Assembly (NCBI GenBank): GCA_902493535.1 | Contig: CABUQG010000007.1 | Location: 1-64,000, forward strand | Source of the DNA: an uncultured Collinsella sp. | Lineage (GTDB): Bacteria > Actinomycetota > Coriobacteriia > Coriobacteriales > Coriobacteriaceae | Direction: 5' to 3' | DNA length: 64,000 nt | Part shown: positions 43,901-52,070 of the stretch, piece by piece | How positions within the stretch are numbered: position 1 is the first letter of the stretch | How the letters are laid out: every line of letters starts with the position of its first letter | The notes under the pieces: generated by a model | Seen by the model: only the letters and a program-made list of their open reading frames with translations | The model's database searches: none | What the model was told of the DNA's origin: nothing | Program-made: the position numbers and the translations under genes

Positions 43901-44655
43901 CGCATCTCCATGTAGCGGTCGAAGGCTTGCTGCACCACGGCGTCGTCGATCGTCACGTCGTCCAGGACGGTGCCGAAGGTGGTGTGGCGGCAGTGGTCGG
44001 ACCAGTAGGTGTCGATCACGCGGATCTCGGTGATGGTGGGGTCGCGGTCCTCATCGCGGAAGTACTGCTGGCAGAAGGCGATGTCTGCCTCGTCCATGGC
44101 AAGGCCGCGATCGGCGATAAAGGCGGCAAGGCCGGCCTCGTCGAGCTCGCGGAAGCCGTCGAGCACCTCGACGGGCTGGGGCTCGGGGGTCTCCGTGTAC
44201 AGCGTCTCGGGCAGGTCGAGCGAGGCGATGCGTGCCTCGACGGGGTTCACCACGTAGTGCTTGATGGCATCGATGGCGGCCTCGTCCAGAGCGCCCGAGA
44301 TCATATAGACCTTGGCGGAGCGCACGGCGGGGCGCTCGCCCTGGCTGATGAGCTGCACGCACTCGCTGGCGGAGTCGGCGCGCTGGTCAAACTGGCCAGG
44401 CAGGAATTCGACGGCAAAGACGGCGCCATCGCTTGCGGGGAGTTCGTCGTAGGTCACATCGACCTGGGGCTCGCTAAAGACGGTCGGCACGCAGGAGCGG
44501 AAAAGCTCCTCGTCGATGCCCTCGACGTCGTAGCGGTTGATGATCCTCAGGGCCTCGATGCCCTTGATGCCGAGAATTTCGGTCAGCTCGCCCTTGAGCT
44601 GCTGAGCCTCGACGTCGAACCCGGGTTTCTTCTCCACGTAGATACGAGAGACCAT
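40909..44655 (-). CDS. purL: Phosphoribosylformylglycinamidine synthase, single-chain
   Basis: A 1248-aa enzyme of de novo purine synthesis converting FGAR, glutamine and ATP to FGAM. It combines the synthetase halves and the glutaminase in one chain, like the large enterobacterial form rather than the PurQ/PurL/PurS complex. DTYWSDHCRHTTF and NHPTEIEPFGGAATC lie in the first half; GGKDSMSG in the second. The glutaminase domain has PVFPGNNCEYD at its start and the nucleophile in LGICNGFQAL. ATG 44655 with AGGAA; own terminator. Divergent from the antiporter gene. Confidence 0.97.
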   Translation of the reverse strand: MVSRIYVEKKPGFDVEAQQLKGELTEILGIKGIEALRIINRYDVEGIDEELFRSCVPTVFSEPQVDVTYDELPASDGAVFAVEFLPGQFDQRADSASECVQLISQGERPAVRSAKVYMISGALDEAAIDAIKHYVVNPVEARIASLDLPETLYTETPEPQPVEVLDGFRELDEAGLAAFIADRGLAMDEADIAFCQQYFRDEDRDPTITEIRVIDTYWSDHCRHTTFGTVLDDVTIDDAVVQQAFDRYMEMRHELGRDAKPVCLMDMGTIGAKYLKKTGVMTDVDESEEINACTVKVKVDVDGEDQDWLFLFKNETHNHPTEIEPFGGAATCVGGAIRDPLSGRSYVYQAMRVTGAGDPTVPVSETLEGKLPQRKLVTTAAAGYSSYGNQIGLATGQVNELYHPGYVAKRMEVGAVVGATPANHVRRECPAPTDKIILLGGRTGRDGIGGATGSSKTQNTESIETSGAEVQKGNAPVERKLQRLFRRGDACRLIKRCNDFGAGGVSVAVGELADGLYVDLDTVTKKYDGLDGTELAISESQERMACAVADGDVEEFMGYAAEENLEATVIAEVTAEPRMRMAWNGVAIVDLSREFLNSNGAPKHQVAHVCARSVWQPSWAGTTLAERMTSLVTDLNVASNKGLSERFDSTIGAATVLMPFGGKTQLTPSSAMVAKFPVDGETTTASAMAWGFNPYLMEADQFAGAYLSVVESIAKLVAAGFEHKRAYLSFQEYFERLRTEAERWGKPMAAVLGALMAQVDLGAGAIGGKDSMSGSFEDEAGELNVPPTLISFAVAVGRATRAVSPEFKGLTHRVVRIAPATYGEDYRPDAQQLHSAFDAVEALTATGNALAISTPGYGCGAESLFKMCVGNQIGIELAEDVDVESLFTPLYGSFIVELAEDAELPEVADGIVLEPLGTTVEGYVIDTGSEVIELAELQEAWESGIEGVFAYRSAGETPEVETIDFRAKDIHVYGGAKIARPRVIIPVFPGNNCEYDSARAFRAAGAEADTFVINNLTPEAVAESTHELARRIRASQIVMIPGGFSGGDEPDGSAKFITAFFRAPEVTEAVRNLLKARDGLMLGICNGFQALIKLGLVPYGDIVDATPDAPTLTFNTIGRHQSRLVRTRISSNLSPWLSQCSLDDPYTVAISHGEGRFVANDEVLAQLIANGQVATQYVGENGKPSMDLSVNPNGSALAIEGITSPDGRVLGKMGHAERRGDNLYRNVPEHVPGDKFMPIFESGVAYFA

Positions 44656-44839
44656 TGGTTCCTGCCTTCCTGATCGGTTGGGCGTACGGTACGGTATGCG
44701 GCAGCGGTCGGTTTACGGGACAAGCCTCGCGGTCGCCTTGAGCCACATGTTTGTAAACCTCACTATGATACGACAGCTCGCGGCGCGTTGAGGACGGCGA
44801 GGGTGCTACAGTGAAGCGCAAACAAGAGAAAGGCATCAC

Positions 44840-46402
44840 ATGGCATTCGTTTCGCTCGCCATCATCGCACTCGTGGCCTTTGCGAGTCCTTTTATCGCCT
44901 CGGCGATTCCCGGAAAACCCGTTCCCGAGACGGTCTTTTTGCTCGTGCTCGGCGCGGTGCTGGGACCCCATATGCTCGGCGTCATCCATGTAGATGCTGA
45001 GGTCTCGCTTGTGTCCGAGCTGGGCCTGGCCTTTTTGTTCTTGCTTGCCGGCTTTGAGATCGACCCCAAGAGCATCACGGGCGTCGAGGGGCGCTACGGC
45101 TTGGCGACGTGGGTCGTCACGTTTGGTATCGCCTGGCTTGCCGTGCGCTTTACCCCGTGGTTCTCGGTCAGTCATTTCGACGGTATCGCCGTGACGCTTG
45201 CTCTCACTTCTACGGCGCTCGGCACGCTCGTGCCCATCATGCGTGAGCGCTCGCTCGCCGGCACGCGTGTGGGCGACTCGATTCTCGCGTATGGCACTTG
45301 GGGCGAGCTCGGTCCCGTGCTCGCCATGTCGGTGCTGCTGTCTGCCCGCACTGGCATCCAAACGCTCGTTATCCTTGGCTTGTTTGCGGTGGTTTGCGTG
45401 TTGCTGGCCGTGGTCCCAAGTCGCTCCAAGCGCGTCGGCAGCCGCTTCTTTGCGTTTGTCGAGGAACGCGCCGATACCACGTCGCAGACCTTCGTGCGCC
45501 TGACGGTGCTCATCCTGGTCACACTCGTGGCGTTCTCGGCCGTCTTTGATCTCGACATCGTGTTGGGTTCTTTTGCCGCCGGCTTTGTCTTGCGCTACAT
45601 CATCCCCGAGGGCAACCATACGCTCGAGACCAAGCTCGACGGCCTGGCCTACGGCTTTTTGATTCCGGTGTTCTTTACTGTATCGGGCGCAAAGATCGAC
45701 CTGACGGCCGTGGCGTCGCGCCCCGGGCTGCTCGCAGGCTTTATCGTGGCGTTGCTGATCATTCGCGCCGTGCCCATTCTCATCTCTATGAGCATTTGTC
45801 CTGCGACGCGCGATGTGTCGGCGTATGGTCGCATTACCGTGGCCCTGTACTGCACCACGGCCCTGCCGATCATCGTTGCCGTGACAAGCGTTGCCGTCAA
45901 CGCGGGCGCGCTGTCGCAAGATATTGCGTCGGTCATGGTTGCCGCCGGTGCCATCACGGTGTTCTTGATGCCGTTGCTCGCGCAGCTCTTCTACCGCGTG
46001 GTCGACGCCGCGCCGGTCGCCGCCGTGGCAGAAGTTGCCGAGCATCCATCCGATGCGCTCGACATCCTGCGCGCCCATCACGATTTGGCGAGCCTGCTCG
46101 CACGTGAGCACGAGCTGCTGACTTCGCATGGCCATGGTCGCGTATTCGAGGGCTTGCCTACGCTCGATACGATTGCCGAGCGTCTTTCCGCCGAGGCGGC
46201 GAGCGGCCATATCGATGCCCGTATTGTGGACGCGGCACATCTTCTTGCCGATAAGACCTATGGAGACGAGGTCGACCCGTCCGAGCTGACTCCGCGCGAG
46301 CGTCGCCGCCTGGAGCGCGCCAAGCTCGCCGTGCGCGAATACCGCCGCCGCATGCTGGAGCTCTATGCAAGAGAAGAAGCCGAGGACGACGACGGCAAGT
46401 AG
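44840..46402 (+). CDS. Cation:proton antiporter (CPA2/Kef type)
   Basis: A 520-aa membrane antiporter with about 12 to 13 transmembrane helices. PGKPVPETVFLLVLGAVLGP, GLAFLFLLAGFEIDP and LTSTALGTLVPIM are the family blocks. The cytoplasmic C-terminus (about 390-520) is charged, has no TrkA-N domain, and ends acidic (EEAEDDDGK). It probably exchanges Na+ or K+ for protons. The start ATG follows GAGAAAGG. The gene ends next to the 31-bp alternating repeat array. Confidence 0.9.
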   Translation: MAFVSLAIIALVAFASPFIASAIPGKPVPETVFLLVLGAVLGPHMLGVIHVDAEVSLVSELGLAFLFLLAGFEIDPKSITGVEGRYGLATWVVTFGIAWLAVRFTPWFSVSHFDGIAVTLALTSTALGTLVPIMRERSLAGTRVGDSILAYGTWGELGPVLAMSVLLSARTGIQTLVILGLFAVVCVLLAVVPSRSKRVGSRFFAFVEERADTTSQTFVRLTVLILVTLVAFSAVFDLDIVLGSFAAGFVLRYIIPEGNHTLETKLDGLAYGFLIPVFFTVSGAKIDLTAVASRPGLLAGFIVALLIIRAVPILISMSICPATRDVSAYGRITVALYCTTALPIIVAVTSVAVNAGALSQDIASVMVAAGAITVFLMPLLAQLFYRVVDAAPVAAVAEVAEHPSDALDILRAHHDLASLLAREHELLTSHGHGRVFEGLPTLDTIAERLSAEAASGHIDARIVDAAHLLADKTYGDEVDPSELTPRERRRLERAKLAVREYRRRMLELYAREEAEDDDGK

Positions 46403-46416
46403 TCGATACTCTCTCG

Positions 46417-46664
46417 GGGAAGCCGCGTCCTGCTTTGAAGGCTCGGAACGGGATGTGGTTTCCGAAACGGGGGCCGTTGGGAAACTGTGTCCCGGAATGG
46501 GCGCTCAGAGTGGGATGCAGTTTCCGCGAGAGACCCGTTGCGGAAACGGTATCCCAGAATCGGCGTTCAAAACGGGGCGCTCTTTCCGAAACATGGCCCT
46601 GAGGGAAGCTGCGTCCCGGTCTGAGTCGGAATTCCGGGACACAGCTTCCCTTTCAAACAGAAGA
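46417..46664. repeat. Alternating inverted-motif array, 31-bp pitch
   Basis: Eight degenerate motifs of 16-18 bases related to GGGAAGCTGTGTCCCGG alternate in orientation: forward at 46417-46434, 46479-46496, 46541-46558 and 46603-46620; reverse at 46449-46464, 46511-46526, 46573-46588 and 46634-46650. Centres fall at 31-bp steps, so the array is four tandem 62-bp units, each with internal dyad symmetry. The last pair forms a strong hairpin. No reading frame is maintained. It fills most of the 345-base gap between two convergent genes. Confidence 0.85.
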
Positions 46665-46706
46665 AGGCGCGCTGCCTGCAGTTGATGCAGACGGCGCGCC
46701 TTCTTT
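46661..46706. terminator. Bidirectional terminator at the end of the array
   Basis: AAGAAGGCGCGC pairs with GCGCGCCTTCTT and an inner CTGCAG-type stem extends it. A-rich left and TTTG right flanks allow termination of both the antiporter gene and the opposing SDR gene. Confidence 0.85.
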
Positions 46707-46747
46707 GTTGGACTATGTTGAGGCTGGGAGCTGAGGCTTGTGGTCCC

Positions 46748-47497
46748 TTAAGAGCGGGCGGCTCCGTCGACGGGGAGCACGGCGCCCGTGACATAGGAGG
46801 ACATGTCGCTCGCTAGGAAAACGAAGGCGTTGGCGACGTCCTCGGGCTCGCCCATGCGGCCGAGCGGAATGGTGGCGATGATGGGCTTGATGACCTCTTC
46901 GGGAAGGTTGGCGACCATATCGGTCTTGGTCACGCCGGGAGCGACAGCGTTGACGCGAATGCCCATGGGGGCGAGCTCGCGCGAGAGCGACTGGACCATA
47001 CCGTTGACGGCGAACTTGGACGTGGGATAGCCAACGCCGGAGGGCTGACCGTACTTGGCGACCATCGAGCTCGTGGTGGTGATGGTGCCGCCGTGGCCTG
47101 CCTCGGCCATAATCTTGGCAGCGGCTTGGTGGCCGTTAAAGACGGCGACGACGTTGAGGTCCATGACCTTGGCGAACTCTTCGGCCGTGTACTCCAGAAG
47201 CGGCGAGCGCTGGGAGATGCCGGCGTTGTTAACGACCGTGTCCAGGCCACCCATGTCGGCGGCTGCCTCGGTAAAGGCCTCGGTTACGGCCTCGAGCGAG
47301 GTGAGGTCGCAGGTGCGGCCCCAGACCTTGGCCTCGGGATAGGCTGCGGCCAGCTTTTCAACGGCGGCGTCGGCAGTCTCCTGACGCGAGCCAAAGACCG
47401 TGACGGCGGCGCCCTCCTCGATAAAGCGACAGGCGATGGCATAGCCGATACCGCGCGTGCCTCCGGTGACGATTGCTTTCTTGCCCTCGAGCAACAT
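46748..47497 (-). CDS. SDR family oxidoreductase
   Basis: A 249-aa NAD(P)-dependent short-chain dehydrogenase with a classical layout: TGGTRGIG (11-18) binds the cofactor, NNAGIS follows, then SSMVAKYG and YPTSK supply the Ser, Tyr and Lys of the active site. PGVTKTDM is the usual loop. It resembles FabG-like reductases; the substrate is unknown. GAGGAGG precedes ATG 47497, so the open frame to 47569 is not used. Single gene. Confidence 0.92.
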   Translation of the reverse strand: MLLEGKKAIVTGGTRGIGYAIACRFIEEGAAVTVFGSRQETADAAVEKLAAAYPEAKVWGRTCDLTSLEAVTEAFTEAAADMGGLDTVVNNAGISQRSPLLEYTAEEFAKVMDLNVVAVFNGHQAAAKIMAEAGHGGTITTTSSMVAKYGQPSGVGYPTSKFAVNGMVQSLSRELAPMGIRVNAVAPGVTKTDMVANLPEEVIKPIIATIPLGRMGEPEDVANAFVFLASDMSSYVTGAVLPVDGAARS

Positions 47498-47645
47498 GGT
47501 GCCTCCTCTCATCGCGGGCGGACATTCGCAGCACAGCGTAGCGGTAGCCGGAATCGGTCGCGTCTGCATATCGGTGAACGGTAGCCCGCGTTACCGATGA
47601 GCGGTTCGCGCAAATGTACTCTGCCGTTGTGCTTGGGGCAGGAGA

Positions 47646-47681
47646 CAAAAGGGCTCCCGTCCCACATCGGACGGGAGCCCT
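47646..47681 (-). terminator. Terminator of the homoserine dehydrogenase gene
   Basis: GGGCTCCCGTCC and GGACGGGAGCCC pair perfectly over 12 bp; on the minus strand TTTTGT follows. It lies about 30 bases past the hom stop codon. Confidence 0.9.
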
Positions 47682-47711
47682 CAAAGCGTGTATTGCTAGG
47701 CAAGCGTTGGA

Positions 47712-49055
47712 TTAGTTGGCCATAACACCTTCGGTCCAGGCCTCGACGTCCTCGATACGCAGGACGTTGGCGACCTCGGCCACGCAGTCGACACTGGCAA
47801 GCTCGGCGGCGGCAGCCTGGACGTCCTTCTCGAGTGCGCGGTGCGTCAGGAAGATGACCGAGCAGGCATCGCTGACGCCCGACTTGCCGTCCTCGACCTG
47901 GTTGATGAGCGAGATCGAGATGTTGTGCTTGGCAAAGATGTCGACCGTCTCGGACAGGGCGCCCACGCGGTCGGCGACCTTCAGACGCACATAGTACTTG
48001 GTCTGGAGTTCGTCCATGGGCTTAAAGGCGAGGTTGTGACCATAGGGCTCAATCTCGGGAAGCGGAGCCACGCCGCGGCTGATCTGCTCGGAGAGCGACA
48101 GGATATCGCCCACGACGGCGCTTGCGGTGGGGAAGGAGCCTGCGCCGGCACCGTAGAACATGGTTTCGCCCACGGCGTCACCCACCACGTAGACGGCGTT
48201 CATGGCGCCGTTGACCTTGGCGAGCATGTGGTCGGCGGGGATCAGCGTGGGATGCACGCGGACGTCGACGCCGGCGTCGGTGTTGCGGGCGATGCCGAGC
48301 AGCTTAATGGTGTAGCCGAGTTCGCGTGCCTGGGCGATGTCCTCGGCGCCGATGGTACGGATACCCTGCTGGTACACATCGTCGGTGGTAACGCGGGTGC
48401 CAAAACCGATGGAGGCGAGGATTGCCGTCTTGCTGGCGGCATCGAAGCCGTCGACGTCGGCGGACGGGTCGGCCTCGGCATAGCCCTTTGCCTGGGCGTC
48501 GGCGAGCACGTCAGCGTAATCGGCGCCCTCGGCGTCCATGCGCGACAGGATGTAGTTGGTGGTGCCGTTAAGGATGCCGGCGATGGTCAGGATCTTGTTG
48601 CCCACCAGGTCATGCTCAAGCGTGCTCACGATGGGGATGCCGCCGCCGCAGCTGGCCTCGCACTTAATCTGCACGCCGCACGCGCGTGCCTTCTCGGCAA
48701 GCGTCTCGACGTGACGGCCCAGCAGGGCCTTGTTGGCAGAGACGACGTGCTTGCCGTGCTCAAAGGCAGTGGTGAAGATCTCGGTTGCGGGATGCTCGCC
48801 GCCGATGAGCTCGACGACGATGTCGACGGCGGGGTCGGTGACGATGTCGTGCCAGTCACTCGTAAAGGCCTCGCGCTCAATGCCTGCCGCCTCGGCCTGC
48901 TCCCAAGCAAGCGCGCAGGCGCGGGTCAGCTTAAGGTCGATGCCGTAGGCTGCCAGGTACTCATCGTGGTGGCTCTTGATCAGACGGGCCACGCCGCCGC
49001 CGACGGTTCCCAGACCGATGAGGCCGACGTTCACGGTGCGCAGGGGTTCGCTCAT
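47712..49055 (-). CDS. hom: Homoserine dehydrogenase
   Basis: A 447-aa NAD(P)-dependent enzyme reducing aspartate semialdehyde to homoserine, at the branch to threonine and methionine. GLIGLGTVGGGVARL is the nucleotide-binding loop; ASCGGGIPIV and NGTTNYILSRM with TKTAILASIGF-like sequence form the catalytic domain. The C-terminal ACT domain (about 360-435) probably gives feedback control by threonine. AAGGAG precedes ATG 49055. Other pathway genes are not adjacent. Confidence 0.95.
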   Translation of the reverse strand: MSEPLRTVNVGLIGLGTVGGGVARLIKSHHDEYLAAYGIDLKLTRACALAWEQAEAAGIEREAFTSDWHDIVTDPAVDIVVELIGGEHPATEIFTTAFEHGKHVVSANKALLGRHVETLAEKARACGVQIKCEASCGGGIPIVSTLEHDLVGNKILTIAGILNGTTNYILSRMDAEGADYADVLADAQAKGYAEADPSADVDGFDAASKTAILASIGFGTRVTTDDVYQQGIRTIGAEDIAQARELGYTIKLLGIARNTDAGVDVRVHPTLIPADHMLAKVNGAMNAVYVVGDAVGETMFYGAGAGSFPTASAVVGDILSLSEQISRGVAPLPEIEPYGHNLAFKPMDELQTKYYVRLKVADRVGALSETVDIFAKHNISISLINQVEDGKSGVSDACSVIFLTHRALEKDVQAAAAELASVDCVAEVANVLRIEDVEAWTEGVMAN

Positions 49056-49306
49056 AGATAGCTCCTTCGTGCATCTTATGGATGGATTAACCGCTTAAAG
49101 GTTGAGTGCATTCTAGCGTGAACCGAGGGCGCGTGCTCGCCAGGCAACAGGAGTCGCACAAAACGGCACCCCCGAAACGCTGCGGAAACATTGGAAACAT
49201 GCTCGCTACAAACGGAACTCCGTAACAAACTGTCAACGTTTGCGCCATAAGGTTTGCCCCGTACCGCAAGACGGCCGCACTGCGGCCAGCGAAAAAGGGG
49301 GACACC

Positions 49307-50472
49307 ATGTTCAACATCAACAGCACGCTCAGCCGTAGGAACTTTCTCGCCGGTGCCGCGGCGCTCGGCAACACCGTGGCACTCGCTGGTTGCTCGTCGG
49401 GTGGCTCGGACGGCGGCTCCGCCGATGACGGCAAGACCTTCAAGATCGGTGTCATCGGCCCTCTGACCGGCGCTGCGGCAACCTATGGCGTCTCGGCCGA
49501 GAAGGGTGCCAAGCTCGCCGCCAAGGATTTCTCGACCAAGGACCTCAAGCTCTCGCTTAAGTCCGAGGACGACGTCGCTGACGGCGAAAAGGCCATCAAC
49601 GCCTTCAATACCCTGTGCGACTGGGGCATGCAGGCTCTCGTTGGCCCCGTCACGACTGGTGCCGCCGTCGCCGTCTCGGGCGAGATCGCCGACGATATGC
49701 TCATGGTCACGCCTTCGGCCTCGTCGCTCGACGTCACCAAGGATAAGACCACGGTCTTTCAGGTTTGCTTCACCGATCCCACCATGGGCGCCAGCGCTGC
49801 GAAGTTCTTGGCCGAGAAGTACGCGGATGCCAAGATCGCCCTGTTCTACAACTCCGGCGATACGTACAGCTCGGGTGTTGCCGATGCATTTTCCGAGCAG
49901 GCCAAGGAGTCCAAACTTGATATCGTCGATACCGAGACCTTTAAGGACGATTCCTCCACGAGCTTTACCAACCAGCTCACCAAGGCCAAGGAGGCCGGCG
50001 CCACGCTCATCTTTGCGCCGATCTATTACACGCCGGCGTCCGTTTTGCTCAAGAACGCCAAGGACATGGGCTACGACATGACCCTCATGGGTACCGACGG
50101 CATGGACGGCCTGCTCTCTGTGGAGGGCTTCGATACCTCTCTTGCCGAGGGCGTATTGCTCATGACCCCGTTTTCGGCTGACGATGAGAAGAATGCCGAC
50201 TTCGTCAAAGCCTATCAGATGTCTACGACGAGACACCCAACCAGTTTGCCGCCGACGCCTACGATTGCGTCCACGCCATTGTCGAGGCCATCGACAAGGC
50301 GGGGATTGACATTACGGCCGACGGTGCCGACATTGCCGGCGACCTTGCCAAGGCCATGCGCAAGATCAAGATCGAGGGCCTGACAGGCGAGCTGACGTGG
50401 AATGACGAGGGCCAGGTCGAAAAGCCCGCTACGGCCTATGTGATCCAGGACGGCAAGTACATCGCCGCCTAA
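49307..50472 (+). pseudogene. Branched-chain amino acid ABC transporter binding protein, frameshifted (livJ copy 1)
   Basis: A periplasmic-type binding lipoprotein close in sequence to the next gene. The N-terminus has SRRNFLAG and the lipobox LAGC (Cys29). The frame is intact to about 50218 (FVKAYQ), where one base is missing by comparison with the paralogue; the true continuation (VYDETPNQFAADAYD onwards) runs from 50221 to a TAA at 50470-50472. As written, translation ends at 50383 with a nonsense tail. It is either a sequencing error or a recent loss of the C-terminal lobe. It is the first gene of the liv cluster. Confidence 0.85.
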
Positions 50473-50743
50473 GCGCGCATAAAGCGCGACCGGTGAGGCT
50501 GTTTTATGCAGGGCGGGGATGTCTGTAACAGAACGGAAACATTGCTTTTACACAATAAAGTGGCATTACTGCATAAAGCAATAGAAATACGCAGAAATAT
50601 GGATAAATGAACAAATCCAAAGAAAAGTCGAAATAACCGCCACTTTTCCTAACTAAAGCGTCTACTATTTTGCGAACGCCGAACACGGCGAAGGATGGCC
50701 TGTCGGGTAACCGAAACCCGACGAGATTTGAGAGGAGAGCCGC
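50473..50743 (+). promoter_or_regulatory. AT-rich leader of the second livJ gene
   Basis: About 270 bases without a gene, much richer in A and T than the surroundings. TTTATGCAG (50503-50511) and CTGCATAAA (50569-50577) form an inverted repeat. CGGAAACATTG (50534-50544) also occurs upstream of the first livJ copy (49183-49193). The region probably holds the promoter and regulator sites for livJ2; no -35/-10 pair could be fixed. Confidence 0.45.
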
Positions 50744-51931
50744 ATGTCGAGCCTCACCGGTAAGTCATTGAACCCTGTTATGAATCGCAGGAGCGTTATC
50801 GCGAGCGCAGCAGGTCTGGGGGCGATGTCCATTCTAGCTGGCTGCTCCTCCAACGGCGGCGACAGCGGTTCCGCTTCGGGCGACGCTTCGTTTAAGATCG
50901 GCACCATCGGCCCGCTGACCGGCGCCAACGCGTCCTACGGTAAGTCCGTTACCCAGGGTGTCGAGCTTGGCTGCAAGGATTTTTCGACCAAGGAGCTGCC
51001 GCTTGCCAGCAAGGCCGAGGATGACCAGGCCGATGGCGAGAAGGCCGTCAACGCCTTCAACACCCTGCTCGACTGGGGCATGCAGGCCCTCGTCGGCCCG
51101 ACCACCACGGGTGCGTCGGTTGCCGTTGCCGCAGAGTGCGGTAACGACCCCAAGACGTTCATGATCACCCCGTCCGCGTCCTCCGAGGACGTCACCGACG
51201 GCAAGGATTGCGTCTTCCAGGTTTGCTTCACCGACCCCAACCAGGGTGTCAACGCTGCCAAGTTCCTGGCGCAGAAGTATGCGGACGAGAAGTTCGTGCT
51301 GTTCTATAACTCCGGCGACGCCTATTCTTCGGGCATCGCAGATTCCTTTAAGGCTCAGGCCGCTGAGTCCAAGCTCGAGATTGTTGACGAGGAGACCTTT
51401 AAGGACGACTCCGCCACAAGCTTTACCAACCAGCTGACCAAGGCAAAGCAGGCCGGCGCCACCATGATCTTTGCGCCGATCTACTACACGCCGGCGTCCG
51501 TCCTGCTCAAGAACGCCAAGGACATGGGCTACGACGTCAAGATGATGGGCTGCGACGGCATGGACGGCATCCTGGGCGTTGAGGGCTTCGACACCTCTCT
51601 TGCCGAGGGTCTGCTGCTCATGACCCCGTTCTCCGCCGACGACGAGAAGAACGCCGACTTCGTCAACGCCTACAAGGATAAGTACGGCGATACCCCCGAC
51701 CAGTTTGCCGCCGACGCCTACGACGGCGTGCACGCGGTGGCCGAGGCCCTCAAGGAGGCCGGTCTTGGTGTCGACGCCGACCCGACCGAGGCCGCCGAGA
51801 AGCTGTCCAAGGCTATGCTCAAGATTACCGTTGACGGTCTGACCGGCAAGCTCACCTGGAACGATAAGGGCCAGGTCCAGAAGGAACCCACGGCGTACGT
51901 CATCACCGACGGCAAGTACGTACAGGCCTAA
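50744..51931 (+). CDS. Branched-chain amino acid ABC transporter substrate-binding protein (livJ copy 2)
   Basis: A 395-aa lipoprotein: MNRRSVIASAAGLGAMSILAGC gives a twin-arginine-like signal and lipobox (Cys34 is the lipid site). The mature part is a type I periplasmic-binding fold starting FKIGTIGPLTGANASYGKSV. It binds leucine, isoleucine, valine or related ligands and hands them to the LivHM permease. It is intact, unlike the upstream copy with which it shares most of its length. GAGAGGAGAG precedes ATG 50744. A hairpin follows it, probably giving higher expression than the permease genes. Confidence 0.93.
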   Translation: MSSLTGKSLNPVMNRRSVIASAAGLGAMSILAGCSSNGGDSGSASGDASFKIGTIGPLTGANASYGKSVTQGVELGCKDFSTKELPLASKAEDDQADGEKAVNAFNTLLDWGMQALVGPTTTGASVAVAAECGNDPKTFMITPSASSEDVTDGKDCVFQVCFTDPNQGVNAAKFLAQKYADEKFVLFYNSGDAYSSGIADSFKAQAAESKLEIVDEETFKDDSATSFTNQLTKAKQAGATMIFAPIYYTPASVLLKNAKDMGYDVKMMGCDGMDGILGVEGFDTSLAEGLLLMTPFSADDEKNADFVNAYKDKYGDTPDQFAADAYDGVHAVAEALKEAGLGVDADPTEAAEKLSKAMLKITVDGLTGKLTWNDKGQVQKEPTAYVITDGKYVQA

Positions 51932-51962
51932 TTGGCCGCCTTACATAGAGCGGTTTTGATCC

Positions 51963-51994
51963 CAAGCAGGGGAGGTTTTGGCCTTCCCTGCTTG
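51963..51994 (+). terminator. Attenuating hairpin between livJ2 and livH
   Basis: CAAGCAGGGGAGG and CCTTCCCTGCTTG form a 13-bp stem with one G-U pair and no T-run after it. A second short hairpin AGGGAC/GTCCCT follows at about 52004-52023. Such structures often stabilise the upstream binding-protein message. Confidence 0.6.
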
Positions 51995-52070
51995 CTTGGT
52001 ATCTAGGGACAGCGTAACGTCCCTGTTTCATACATCAACTGGAAACCTATTCGAAAGGGGGATGTGGAAC

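Noticed and set aside
40594..44673. A very long open frame on the plus strand opposite purL
   Set aside because: It has no family-like motifs, is dominated by Gly, Ala, Val, Asp and Leu, and lies exactly antisense to an unmistakable purL. Such shadows are common in GC-rich coding DNA.
44474..46240. A 588-residue open frame opposite the antiporter and the start of purL
   Set aside because: No recognisable domain and entirely explained by the sense genes.
46417..46664. CRISPR array
   Set aside because: Repeats alternate in orientation, are degenerate, and are separated by only about 14 bases; no cas genes are near.
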